From positions 182,383,118 through 182,447,117 of the forward strand of contig CM035413.1 of the NCBI GenBank assembly GCA_020310875.1: 64,000 nt of DNA, given 5' to 3'. A program made the position numbers and the translations under genes. This DNA comes from Ceratopteris richardii. Its lineage: Eukaryota > Streptophyta > Polypodiopsida > Polypodiales > Pteridaceae. Within the stretch, counting starts at the first letter, position 1, and each line of letters starts with the position of its first letter. The notes under the pieces were generated by a model. The model had not been told where the DNA came from. It was given only the letters and a program-made list of their open reading frames with translations, and did no database searches. Of the stretch, positions 45,494 to 57,212 are shown one piece after another.

Positions 45494-46541
45494 TCAAGAA
45501 ACTTCAAGAAAAGTGTAGATGTTCTCCTGTGTGGGCACATATGCCAAAAGTATCTCTCTAGTAGAGAACCTCTCCTTGACATAACAATAGTGCACCTCAA
45601 TGTTCTTAGTGTGAGCATGCAACACAGGGTTCCTCGCAGCTGCTAGTGTGCTCTGACTGTTAGTGAAGAGGGTTGTGGCAAAAGACTGACCAACACCCAA
45701 ATCAGTCATAAGGCGTCTAAGCCACACATACTCAATAGTCACTGTGAAAACTGCCCGATACTCAGCCTCATAACTAGAAGTGGCCATAGTAGGTTGCTTC
45801 TTTCTCAACCAAGATATGCATGAGCTACCAAGAATGAAGCAAAAACCACTAGTGCACTCTAGCAACTAGCCTAGTCATAGTCAAAAAAAGCATGTAAATA
45901 TGGCGATAGTGATCCCCCCTTGGGATAAAACAATCCAAGTAGCTGGGTACCACTCAAGTAGCAAAATATGCGCTTAACCACCTACCAATGCTTGACACTT
46001 GGGCAATGCATAAACTTGCTCATCTGTGAGACAGTAAACTCAATATATAGTCAAGTAATGCATAAGTAAATCAAGCATCCAATAGCCTACTGATGAAGAA
46101 CAGCATCAAATGCATCTCCAGCATATGAAGACTCAATTGTAAACCTATCCTCATAGGAGTGGCAATAGGTTTGCAATCTTCAAGGCCAAAATGTTGCAAT
46201 AATGTATCAATATATTTTGTTTGACACAAAGCTATTCCACCATCAACTTTCATAAATTGAATGCCCAAACAATGATGCAAATGCCCCAAATACGACATCG
46301 CAAATGAGGCATGCAAATCAACCTTAAAATCAGCAATATGCTTCTCATGAGGACCAATGAGCAGCATGTCAACAAGATACACAACAATGATCACAAGCAC
46401 ATCATTTGCACGCTTAACATATAAGGTGCTCTTAGTTGGATTGTTCTCAAACCCATGTGCAATGAGGTGCAAATGTATCTTTTCATACAAAGCATATGGT
46501 GCTTGCTTCAAACCATATAATGCCTTTTTCAACCTACACAC
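45494..46541 (-). pseudogene. I reverse transcriptase and RNase H
   Basis: The RT starts at CRLKKALYGLKQAPYA (46541 downward). The catalytic box reads VYLVDMLLIG instead of YVDD, so it is inactive. SMSYLGHLHHCLGIQF-type and HFGLEDCKPIATPM motifs follow. RNase H (45865-45494) has SYEAEYRAV and HAHTKNIEVHYCYVKERF. Stops near 46070 and 45866. Confidence 0.88.
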
Positions 46542-47018
46542 GTTTTTTTGATGCCCTTTCTACACAAAGCCACGGGGCTCAAAAACATCACTATGAAGAA
46601 GCTACAATTTCTGAGTAGCTCAAACTGAACCATCTTTTTAGAACAAGGAATGATGTGTTTTGCCCAAAATATAGCCTTCATAGACACGTTTAATAGGTGC
46701 CTCAAGTTTGGGCAGAGAGGACACCATTTCAAATTTTTGTAAGCATAGCAAACTAGCAAAATTTAGGTGACCAAAGCATGCATGCCAAAGCTTGCATATG
46801 ACAAAGCCTAAGAATCATGTACTGCACATGCTGAATCATTCACATATTTTTCATAGTCTATGAGCTTATATAGACCATGACATAAAATGCCAAAAGCAAT
46901 AATGACAATGTCATTCGACAAATCATGAACTGTACATCTATCATCAACAAATTTCACAACCAAGCCAATCTTGGCTAAAGTTGAAAATGATAACAGATTC
47001 TTCTTGATCCCTAGCACA
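46542..47018 (-). pseudogene. I pre-integrase and integrase start, fused to RT by deletion
   Basis: GIKKNLLSFSTLAKIGLVVKF and DDRCTVHDLSNDIV lie next to F. Then LWHACFGHLNFASL, and LLHSDVFEP (integrase beginning, ~46590) passes directly into GFV..GHQKN and the RT. About 1.3 kb of integrase and RT is gone compared with a complete copia. Confidence 0.75.
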
Positions 47019-47023
47019 AATAA

Positions 47024-48369
47024 TGTTGGAAATTTAGAAGGCCCATAACTAATACCACAGGCCCATGGTTCCATAAGTCCAGGATCTACAAGTCAAATTC
47101 TAGCAATCATCCAATATTGACAAAACATGAACATACCACACTTAATCATACAAATGATGAGACAAAGATAGAGAGAGATTAGACAACAAGTGTAAAGTGT
47201 TACGTAAGCCACTACTTGCTCACACTATCATATATACAAAAATGTCAATTTACAATGTGGGAGCAAAACTCTCAAGCACTCTATGTGAACAAAAATAGAT
47301 GGAAGAGTGTATATACAAATGTAACAAACATATTCAGATGTATGGACAGAAATCTGAATATATATGAGATGTGTGCCCTAATAGGTTGTAGAAGAGTGAA
47401 TATGAGTGATAGAAAGAGGAAGGATCACTCTAAAACTGAAAATCAACAAATCCTCATCTGAACTTAGGCTATGGAAGACCCTAAATCAAATATGTGTGTG
47501 AAAAGATCACATACTTACAAAAGAAGCAAAGAATGCTAACAAGTTTGTTGCCAGAAATCCTCAAACTCATATGAACATATCTTCTCTAACATCTCATCCA
47601 AATATGCATGAAGCATACATGTACAGATTCTCCTTTAGATATGCCGAATAGGACTCCTCCTAATATGGATGCCACTACCTCCATAAGCTCCAAGTAGTAC
47701 ATGTGTGCATAAAGAGAATATGTACCTGAATTCTTAACATAAGATGTAAATCTTATGTTAACCACCATCCAATGTCTTTGAAGTAACCCAAAATCTTCAT
47801 GTAGAAGACAATCTTCAAATACATCATGTGAATGGCTGATCCCTACCACCAAGCTACTAATAGATAAGTCCTCTCCATAAGTAAGAGTGTGAGCACGCTC
47901 TTCTTCTCCAAGAAGAACTCCATAGCCACTCCTCAACATGCTCCAAGATAGCACCATGGCTGCCCCATGTGCTAAGAGCACCACCTCTATTGAGGGACCA
48001 AGCTCCAAAGCTTGTGTTGCAAAAGGTGTAGGATGAATCAATAATGAGCCTATGGCTTCCTTATATAGTAGTTGTTCTCACCTTAAAGCACATACAAAAA
48101 GCTTAAAGCTTTAAACAAAATCGTATTTGAAAAAATCATATGCGAAAAACAATCGAGTGAGTTCGCGTCCGCTACATGAGAAAAGCATGCCAAAAGCATC
48201 ACGCTGTTACACGCTGTCGACGGGTATTGATCTCGGACCACTGCGATAGGAGGACAATGTCTTAGCCACGTCACCTGGCACCCTTTGCTTGTAGAAGGAC
48301 TAATAAGAACAGCTACACATGTTGTACTTAGTGAGGGCTTTTGGACTAATGTGGACATTATTTCCAACA
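47024..48369 (-). repeat. 3' LTR of F
   Basis: 1346 bp, matching 51281-52629 throughout at ~93-95% by eye. It includes an ORF (48041-47586, 151 codons) and a tRNA-like segment (48282-48221). Confidence 0.95.
47586..48041 (-). CDS. 151-codon ORF in the F 3' LTR (unknown)
   Basis: Opens MIHPTPFATQALELG and ends IWMRC. The same-length ORF occurs in the other LTR (52292-51837) with only a few amino-acid changes and no stop. I recognise no domain. The middle is rich in hydrophobic residues (LLAHGAAMVLSW, YYLELMEVVASILGGVLFG). It may be an accidental frame kept open for lack of time. Confidence 0.3.
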   Translation of the reverse strand: MIHPTPFATQALELGPSIEVVLLAHGAAMVLSWSMLRSGYGVLLGEEERAHTLTYGEDLSISSLVVGISHSHDVFEDCLLHEDFGLLQRHWMVVNIRFTSYVKNSGTYSLYAHMYYLELMEVVASILGGVLFGISKGESVHVCFMHIWMRC

Positions 48370-48380
48370 ATCCCCCCTTC

Positions 48381-51266
48381 AATGTCACAATGGTACAAAA
48401 TGAACTAAATATGCAACTTCATTCATCTACAAACTTCATAAGCTTCAAACTTGTACTCTCGAATCGACCTTCAAACCTTTTCTTCAAAAGTCTTCTTCAA
48501 AATTGAATTTGACTTTTCTTCAAACTTCAAAAACCTTTACTTGCTGAATATGAACCATAATACTTGAGAAAAATGCAAACTAAATATCCAATAGTGTACT
48601 CATCAAGCAATCATTTTCTTGACAACAAATGTAGCAAGTACTGACTCTGAACCTGTTATCTCCTGTCTTCTCGAACCTGAAAACATGCACTAGGATCCAC
48701 ATATTTGCATTTACCTTACGAAAGGTTTCTCAACGTACTTCTGCTATGTCATGTAAATACACTAAACAAAATCAAGAACTGAATCCTGGGACTTGTGACT
48801 GATAACTCACAACTTAGTGTATTATGAACACTGCTGGTTCATCTCTGAATGTACTCAAGTCAACTCAACTCAACTCAACTTATGAGTCTTATCAAAAAAT
48901 CTATGATGTCATCATGTCTTCAATCTGTAAATCCTTCATACCTCTTTCCTTCAGAATCTGGTATAAACATATATGTGCGCACCTCTGAAACATACCTATC
49001 TGAAATATCAAATTTCTCTTCAATAGAATTCTGGAACCTTCTCGTGAACAGGAACATCCTAACATAAACTTTCTCCACACATTCTCCTTCTTCCTTCTTC
49101 TTTCAAAGCTGGAACATAAAGAGAACCTAACAAAGGAAATATAGGAATATCGGAAATAGGAATACATGTAGGTATGACTCTGTATCCTTTCATATATGAT
49201 TGAAAATAAGTCTTCATGTTTCATCACCCCCTGGATGATTTAACACTAGTATCCAAAATTCTTCAAATATATCAGACTTTATGAAATCTGGAGCATCTTC
49301 CTTCTTTCAATAAATTTGATCTTCAGTGATCGATACTTGTATCTGAAACAAGAGTTTAGGATCCATAATCTTCTCCAACATAACAAGTATCTTCTTCTAT
49401 TTCTCTGCAACACAAATCTGATAGAATCTGAATCTTTGACTTACTTCCTCCAATGCTAAGAACTTTTCAAACAAAGGATAGACATCTGACTCATAAAAGA
49501 TCATACAAGATCTATCTAGATCTATCCAGATCTCTCCATCAGAATACCTATGTAGAATCTGCTCTCATCAAACCTTCATGACTGAATGTTTGATTTGCTA
49601 CCTGAATGTCTCTAAGTGTCCATGCTTCTCACATAAAGTTGTAAAACTTTTCTTTAACCAAATCCTTCCCAAGAATCTACAACTCCTACTTGAAACATAA
49701 GTGGACAAACTCTCACCTTGAGAACTCCAAAAGTTGCAAGTTGATACTTCATATCTTCATATTCTACCTGGGTAAAATGTGATAGTATCTGCTTGACTTT
49801 CTTTTGGCTAACTTCACTTCTCAATCAAGTGATAGGATCTGATGGAACACCTTTTTGAATACAAGCATGTATCCAAAAATCTAGACAATCATAGAAAGTA
49901 GACTCTTCAACTAACTTTTCCAAACAAAAACCTCACTTCAAGTCTCCAACATTTGCTACAAATACTCTTATACCTCAAGAGTTAGGTCAAGAAGAATCTC
50001 TGCAACTTTTCATATACCAAGTAGCTCTTAATTGACAATCCAAGAATTCTTTGAGGGAACATATAGCTGCCTGCTCAAAATCTTCAACTTATACATAACT
50101 CATACACATATGAGTCAAAACATATAAGCTATCTTTCTTTCTCTCAATGCAATTCTTTGTCAAAACCTACTAAAACATAACCAAGTATAATGAAAAACAA
50201 GAAACTACATCTTCTTCATACAAGATGTTCTAGTAGGCTTCTCTTTGGATGTAGAGGATAAAGTAGGAAATTTGTATGGAAAATATAAGAGAAAAGGAAG
50301 TCTTACTTTCCCTTTGGAAATGTTGGACTTTCTTCTTCTGCATCTTTCTTCCACTTGATGATGTCAACATCTTCAAACTTCTCTTTCGTACCTTTTGTTC
50401 TCTTCATCTTGAAGTAGCAAGCACTCTTAACTTCTTCAAATCAATTTTTCTCTTCCTCTAGTGCTAAGAGTAAGAGATCAAACAAACATGGTATACAAAT
50501 GGAAGTGAATATAGAATCATGTTTTACCATCTCCTCATATCTTTGAATCAAAACTCTGCTTCAAATGTGACTGATATGACTGAATTCACCAAGCTCTTGG
50601 CTGAATGCTGAATTACCTCTCTAGGTACCTCTCTAGTTACCTCTCTAGGTACACAATGTGATTAAAAAACTTCCAACCAACTTACAACACAAGGTTGGCT
50701 GAAAACAAAACTCATCTCATCTCCAAATTTGTCTTCTTAGATAAGCTTTCTTTCCATGAAAGAGATCTATCAAAAATCATCTAATCTCCTTGTTCTTGAC
50801 AGTTTTGATGTAGCTAATGCTTTTACTTTCAAAATAATGAAAGTCTTTGAAAGCACTTCTTCAATCCTTCAAATCTCTTCATAACTACTCTGCTAAGATA
50901 TGACTTGCAAATGATAATCTGATGGTAGAAACTAATACCTATCATTTGATGTTGATCTGGTTCCTTCATCTTCTCCAAACCATTTTTTTTCCTTGAGTTT
51001 GAAGTAGCCTTCTCTTCATTAAGTCTTGGTCTTCAAACAATACTTTTGTAAAGTATTTTCATACTCTACCAAAAGTATTCGGCTGCTAGGAGATCATCAA
51101 CTTTGTACTCCACACTAATGAATAAATGTGACTGAATTGTCTAATTCTCAAATCTCTACTCATCTAAACTAAGTGTGTATGTCAAATGTCAAATGTTAGA
51201 AGATGCTCTTAAATTATATGTTGTAAACCTAGAAGTCTAGGAACTTGGGAATATGAGAGCCTGAAT
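48381..51266 (-). other. Non-coding interior of F
   Basis: About 2.9 kb between the LTRs with no ORF over ~110 codons and no retroviral motif on either strand. The plus strand is pyrimidine-rich with repeated cttcaaa, cttctt and atctga words. A small tandem repeat (ctctctaggtac-type) lies at 50620-50655. Confidence 0.85.
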
Positions 51267-51278
51267 GCTCTGATACCA
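51267..51278 (-). other. Primer-binding site of F
   Basis: gctctgatacca on the plus strand is exactly TGGTATCAGAGC on the minus strand, complementary to initiator tRNA-Met. Confidence 0.92.
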
Positions 51279-51280
51279 AA

Positions 51281-52629
51281 TGTTGCAATTTTAGTAGGCC
51301 CATAACTAATACCACAGGTCCATGGTTCCATAGGTCCACGATCTACAAGACAGATTCCAAAAATCTTCCAATATTGAAAAAACATGAACATACAACACTT
51401 AATCATACAAATGATGAGACAAAGATAGAGAGAGATTAGACATCATGTGTAAAGTGTTGAGTAAACCACTGCTTACACTATCATATATACAAATGTCAAT
51501 TTACAATGTGGGAGCAAAACTTCCAACCACTCTATGTTAACATAAATAGATGGAAGAGTGTATATACAAATGTAACAAACATGTTCATATGTATGGATAG
51601 AAATCTGAATATATATGAGATGTGTAACCTAATAGGTTGTATAAGAGTGAATATGAGTCACAAAAAGATGAAGGATCAGTCTAACACTGATAATCAGCAA
51701 ACCCTCATCTGAACCTAGGCTATGGAAGACCCTAAATCAGATATGTGTGTGAAAAGATCACATACTTACAAAAGTAGCAAAGAATGCTAACAAATTTGCT
51801 GCCAGAAATCCTCAAACTCATATGAACATATCTTTTCTAACACCTCATCCAAATATGCATGAAGCATACATGTACGGATTCTCCTTTAGATATGCCAAAT
51901 AGGACTCCTCCTAATATGGATGCCACTGCCTCCATAAGCTCCAAGTAGTACCTATGTGCATAAAGAGAATATGTACCTGAATTCTTAACATAAGATGTAA
52001 ATCTTATGTTAACCACCATCCAATGTCTTTGAAGTAACCCAAAATCTTCATGTAGAAGACAATCTTCAAATACATCATGTGAATGGCCGATCCACACCAC
52101 CAAGCTGCTAATAGATAAGTCCTCTCCATAAGCAAGAGTGTGAGCACACTCTTCTTCTCCAAGAAGAACTCCATAGCCGCTCCTCAACATGCTCCAAGAT
52201 AGCACCATGGTTGCCCCATGTGCTAAGAGCACCACCTCTATTGAGGGACCAAGCTTCAAAGCTTGTGTTGCAAAAGGTGTAGGATGAATCAATAATGAGC
52301 CTATGGCTTCCTTATATCGTAGTTGTTCTCACCTCAAAAGCACATACAAAAATCTTAAAGCTTTAAACAAGATTGTATTCAAAAAAATCATATGCAAAAA
52401 ACAATCGCGATCCGTCCATCAGTTTGCGTCCGCTACATGAGAAAAGCATGCCAAAACATCACGCTACTACATGTTGCCGACGGGTATTGAACCCAGATCA
52501 ATGTGATCGGAGGACAATGGCTTAGCCATGTCGCCTGGCACCGTTTGCTTGTAGAAGGACTAATAAGAACAGCTACACATGTTGTACTTAGTGAGGGTTT
52601 TTGGACTAGTGTGGACATTGTTTCCAACA
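51281..52629 (-). repeat. 5' LTR of F
   Basis: 1349 bp. The minus-strand start is TGTTGGAAACAATGTCC and the end is TTGCAACA, with the terminal inverted TGTTG/CAACA. It carries the second copy of the 151-codon ORF (52292-51837) and of the tRNA-like segment (52542-52481). Confidence 0.95.
51837..52292 (-). CDS. 151-codon ORF in the F 5' LTR (unknown)
   Basis: Same frame and length as 48041-47586. Differences are mostly single residues (e.g. LELG to LKLG, GAAM to GATM). Being in the 5' LTR, it could be transcribed from a promoter further upstream in the same LTR. Function unknown. Confidence 0.3.
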   Translation of the reverse strand: MIHPTPFATQALKLGPSIEVVLLAHGATMVLSWSMLRSGYGVLLGEEECAHTLAYGEDLSISSLVVWIGHSHDVFEDCLLHEDFGLLQRHWMVVNIRFTSYVKNSGTYSLYAHRYYLELMEAVASILGGVLFGISKGESVHVCFMHIWMRC

Positions 52630-52634
52630 AATAA

Positions 52635-52850
52635 AGCATCCAACAATGTAAAAAAACTATCATCAGCAGTAGACAGAATGATCTTACCAACTCCCATGAT
52701 AGGATAAGAGGATTTGTTGGCACATGTGACAGTATTCCCTGTAGGGGCAAGCTTGAGTTAAGTGAAGAAACTGCATTGCAAGGTAATATGTTTGGTTGCC
52801 CGACTATCAAAGTACCAAAAATTTGAGTCTACTGTAGACATACACTATTC
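52635..52850 (-). pseudogene. I protease and pre-integrase (5' side of F)
   Basis: On the minus strand SNFWYFDSRATKHIT represents the copia D-S-G-A protease site with Gly replaced by Arg. PIMGVGKIILSTADDSFF and LLDALFV then run into F; the same reading continues at 47018 as LGIKKNLLS. Confidence 0.8.
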
Positions 52851-52989
52851 ATGAGAAGATGGGTCATAAGTGCAAACAGTGGTAAATGCCCATTCTTCAT
52901 TCTACACAAGAATATCAGAATTTGTTTTGGGTGTAGAGGTCTCTGCAACAACCATTCTAGCCTCTTTCTTCCTTGCCTCTTTAGCAGCT

Positions 52990-54130
52990 AGTTTTGGATG
53001 ACATTATCATTTCATTTACAGTATTTGCAAAACAATATCTGCTTTTCTATTTTCTTTTCATCTCTGTCATCCTTCTTTGATTGTTTAGAATTAGTACATT
53101 TTTGCTTACTAATAGAAGAGCTCCATTTACATTCACCCTTCTAACTAGCCAGGAAAGCTTGATTTGCAATGCATAATGGACCTGTTCTACCTAGATTGAT
53201 CTTGCTACAACAGAACACAGACTAAATCCTCAAATGTTAAGGCATTTGGATTGCCTTTCATCATCAATCAAAGAATAGAAGCAAAACTCTGATATGAATC
53301 TAGAAGACCATTCAGAACGGTCTGCACAAGTGAACTGTCAGGCAAGACTTCATCAGCAGAAATCAACTGCTCCTTCAAATCTTTTATCTTTGTCAAAATA
53401 TTATCCATTGTCCTTTGTCATCTGCTCACTCTCCAGGTGTTTGTGGAGATAAGCAACACGAACCTCATTCCTTGCCTCCTATAAAGTGGTAAGTGTATCC
53501 AAGCAGCCTTTACTATTTTGCAAGAGTGAATATGAGGAATAATAGCATGTTTGACAGACAAGGCTATCAATGCATGTGCTTGAGCATCTCTACCATCGCA
53601 ATGAATTTGCTCTATAGTGGGTGTAGCAGGAACCATACCATGAACAAGAACATGAAGAATATCACCATCTTCAATGTCATCTGCATCACCTTCAATAATT
53701 GTATTTGTAGGTATAATAGGATGTTTTTCAACACCCTACACAATGATCCATAATCCTTTTGCAACCAATATATGATGCATCATATAAGCCCATAATGGGT
53801 AACTGGTACGATCCAACTTATCCTCAACAGTCAACATATGGAATACATCATTGCTTTCAACCATGTCCATTGACTAAAATGCCCTGATGCAAAAAAATGA
53901 TTTTATCTCAAAACATTGAATAGAACTACCCTATCTAGTTCTGCTAAACATGTAGCAGACTTTGAGATGCTTATATTGGCAAACCAAAACCTGTATATAT
54001 CTTTGCCACAAAAAGATAAAATTTCCTACACAAGCACTGTGATAGTGCATTCAGAGGCCATAACAAGCTCAGATCATGATTTTGACATCACAAAATGAAG
54101 CATTTTGAACTCCTAATCACCTTGAGTATG
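52990..54130 (-). pseudogene. I gag
   Basis: Gag homologous to H in opposite orientation: a UBN2-like stretch around 53200-53640 with the motif HAIIPHIHSCKIVKAAW, and a ruined CCHC knuckle (FCKYCK then stop) near 53020-53035. Stops interrupt every 100-200 bases. Confidence 0.7.
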
Positions 54131-54204
54131 CTCATCAATTCTCATGCAATTCTAAGATTGTGACCAGAGAGGTGTCGACAATGCCCTAGATGAAGCGGCG
54201 ACCT

Positions 54205-54216
54205 GCTCTGATACCA
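54205..54216 (-). other. Primer-binding site of I
   Basis: TGGTATCAGAGC on the minus strand, followed by AGGTCGCCGCTTCATC as in element H. Confidence 0.9.
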
Positions 54217-54218
54217 AT

Positions 54219-54431
54219 TGTTGGAGTTTGAGGTCCATGGAAGCATGCAAACAACATAAGGAAGAAGAAAAATTTTGGAGCACAACACACAATACTGAAT
54301 GTATTACCACTAGAATGTACAAAGATAAGTGGCCCGTTAGGGCTATAGGCATATATGCAAGCCAAGGGAAAAAAAACCTCCTAAAGAGGGAAAAAAGTGT
54401 CCTGGCGGTCCTAGCATGTTCACACACATCA
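54219..54431 (-). repeat. 5' LTR of I
   Basis: 213 bp on the minus strand, TGATGTGTGTGAACATGC to AACTCCAACA. It faces the LTR of H across 98 bp. Confidence 0.85.
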
Positions 54432-54529
54432 CTAGCTAAAATATATCAACATTTTTCCTTTATAGTTTTGTCCAAAATTTAGTTAAAAATAGTTATAAAA
54501 CTTAACAAATCATCAAAATCTTTCAATAT

Positions 54530-56123
54530 TGATGTATGTGAATACACTTAGGACTACCGAGACACTTTTTCCCCTCTTTAAGAGGTTTTTCTCCCCTCAC
54601 TTGCATATATGAATATAACACTAATGAGTTACTTATCTTTGTACATTCAATTGGTAATTCATTCAATGTTGTGTTGTGTTCCAAGCTTCTTCTTTTGTAT
54701 GCGTGCTTCCACAAATATCAAACTCCAATAATTGGTATCAGAGTAGGTCATCGCTTCATCTAGGGCATCGTTAGCATCCTTTTGGTCATAGTCTCAGAAT
54801 CGCACAAAAATTGGTGAGCACACCCAGGGCAATTAGGAGTTCAAAACAACTTTGCTATGTAGCATAGAAATTTTGATATGAGCTCATTTCAGCTTCCAAA
54901 TGCACTATCATAGTACTTGTGCAGCCAATTTCATCCTTTTGTGCCAAAAATATATACAAGTTTTGGTTTGCCAATATGGATGCCATGAATTTTGATACAA
55001 GTTTGGCGAAGTTGACAGGGTGGTTTTGCTCAACTTTTTGAGGTACAATCATTTTTTTGCATCAGGGTATTTAGTTAGTGGCCATGGATGAAAGCAATGA
55101 TGTATTCTATATGTTGGTTTTTGAGGATAGTTTGGATTGTACTAATTACCCATTGTGGGCTTATGTCATGTATTGGTAGCAAAAGGACTATGGAATATTG
55201 TGTAGGGTGTTGAAAAACTTCCTATTACACCTCCAAATACAGTTGTTGAAGGTGATGCAGATGGAATTGAAGATGATGATCTTCAAATTCATGTTCATGT
55301 TATGGTCCCTATTGCACCTACCAGAAAGAAACTTCATTGGGATCGTATAGATGCTCAAGCACATGATGATAGCTTTGTCTATCAAATGTGCCATTGTCCC
55401 TCACATTCTCTCTTGCAAAATAGCAAAGGATGCTTGGGATACACTTACCACTTTATACCAAGCAAGAAATGAGGCTTATGATGCTTATCTCTAAAAATAG
55501 TTCGAGAGTGAGCATACGAATGAAGGAGATTCTATGGAAAGATTTTTGACAAAGATCAAAGATTTGGAGCAATTGATTTTTGCTGATGAAGTCTTTATAG
55601 ATAGTTCACTTGAGTAGATTGTTCTTAACGGTCTTCCATATTCATATAAGAGTTTTGCTTCTAATCTTTGATTGATAATGAAAGGCAATCCAAATGCCTT
55701 AACATTTGAGGAGTTCATCTTTGTTTTGTTGTACGATGATGATTCCATGTAGAACAGATCCATTATGTGTGCTGCAAATCAAGCTTTCCTAGCTAGTCAA
55801 AAGGGAAAAGGTAAATGGAGCATAAATCTGCTAATGTTGCATAGTCTAAGAAGGAAGATAAAGATGAGAAGAAAATAAAAAAGCAAAAAAAGTTTTGTAA
55901 ATATTGTAAGGAAAATGATCATGTCATAAAGAGTTATCCAAAACTGGCAAAAGAGGCAAAGAAGAAAGAGGATGGAATGTTGTTGTAGAGGCCTCTATGC
56001 CTAAAATTGAGTAAGTTAATCTTGCTATGAATGAATAATGGGCATTTACTACTATATGAAGCTATGGCACATCTTCTCATGGGCATTGTATGTCTACAGT
56101 AGACTAATATGCTTGGTACATTG
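54530..56123 (+). mobile_element. H: copia 5' part (LTR, primer site, gag, start of protease)
   Basis: 5' LTR 54530-54730 (TGATGTATGTGAATACAC to CTCCAATA), primer site 54733-54744 (TGGTATCAGAGT), gag 55080-55960, and the first bases of protease to 56123. There the start of J's LTR interrupts it in the middle of TTTGGTAC.TTG. It is the plus-strand sister of I. Confidence 0.85.
55083..56123 (+). pseudogene. H gag with damaged zinc knuckle
   Basis: UBN2-type gag: LKKLITQ-like start is lost, but AIVPHILSCKIAKDAWDTL (near 55390-55450), ERFLTKIKDLEQLIF (55540) and NALTFEEF (55692) are visible. The knuckle CKYCKENDHVIKSY (~55897) has its last Cys changed to Tyr. Stops at 55494, 55618, 55668 and others. 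Confidence 0.75.
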
Positions 56124-57212
56124 TGTTGGAACATCAAGCTTGCATTATGCTTGAGGTGGATTTGTTCTATTTCATCCATCATTTGGAATATACCAAAGAT
56201 ATCTCTTAAAGAGATTCTCCATCAATAATCATTTTCTATTGTATTTTCATAAGGATCTTTTTTTATCATTTATTTTTGTAAAAGCCTAGACCTTTACACT
56301 TGTAAAAGGGTAAATTAAAGACTCAAAATATCACATTAGAGGTGATTGCAATCTAATCAATCAATCAACCACGAAAAGTACGTCAAGATTAGATCACTTT
56401 ACTTTTTCAAGATTGTAAAAAAGTAGATCCATTCAATCACAACAAACAAAATTGCTCATTTTTTACTTTGAATTCTTGAATAAAATGCATGTATAGATCC
56501 CTGAGAATCTACATAAAGACTCTAAAACATCTTTACATTATGAGAGTGTTGATTTACATATACTCCTTTGATCATTGCTTGGTGCCATATCTATTCTCTG
56601 CTCCTTCCTCAGACTCAGACATCTTGCAGATGTTGCAGTTCTCTCTAGACAGCTCCAAATCACATGCATAAGAGTTCATTGAAAGGTATCACTATCTAGT
56701 TTATGTATTAAATTTTTAAAGGATTTGGTTCATTATTGTTTGAAAAATCTTCATTTTATTGTCTCGAGGTCATCTTCTACATAGCCCTAAAAAATCAAGA
56801 TGAATCAGTGTTAAGCTTATTTCTCCTTCATTGGTTGTTGTAAATTAGAGATTGTATGCATTATAGCAAGCCACCTTATGTATGAAACTCCTCCCTTAAG
56901 AGGAATTTTTCCAGTTGTAATTTTGTTGGCTTCTTTGAGTGTTTGAAGCCATAACTTTGATTCAAATTTAGAAGGTTTTTGTGAGGTAGTGAAGGTGCAA
57001 ATTATCTGTTTTGCATCAATTTTTTCTTGTTTTCCAAAGTATCTCTTGGGTTTTATTGCACTAACCACAAGCCAAAAAGTTCTAATTTACATATCCAAAG
57101 ACTTAGGGTAGGTCGTATGCTATTTTGATGGACCATCTTCACCATCTCACAACTCTACTTCAAAGCTTGTCCAAACATCAACTTCTTTTAGTAGTATCAG
57201 AGCAACTTCAAG

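Larger units (their letters stand above)
47024..52629 (-). mobile_element. F: complete non-coding LTR retrotransposon (LARD-like), TSD AATAA
   Basis: The LTRs are 1346 and 1349 bp (47024-48369, 51281-52629), both TGTTG...CCAACA. Perfect 5-bp duplications AATAA flank it (47019-47023, 52630-52634). On the minus strand the primer site TGGTATCAGAGC (51278-51267) lies 2 nt inside the 5' LTR, and the polypurine tract gaaggggggat (48380-48370) abuts the 3' LTR. The 2.9-kb interior has no gag or pol, only AT-rich DNA with frequent cttcaaa words. It must have used proteins from another copia. Confidence 0.95.
45490..54431 (-). mobile_element. I: minus-strand copia, internally deleted, interrupted by F
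   Basis: From right to left: 5' LTR (54431-54219), primer site (54216-54205), gag (~54100-52990), protease (~52830), pre-integrase on both sides of F, a sharp deletion of most of the integrase and the RT N-terminus, RT, and RNase H ending at ~45494. The 3' LTR is missing. F lies between ALFV and LGIKKNLLS of the pre-integrase. It is the same family as H and G. Confidence 0.85.
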
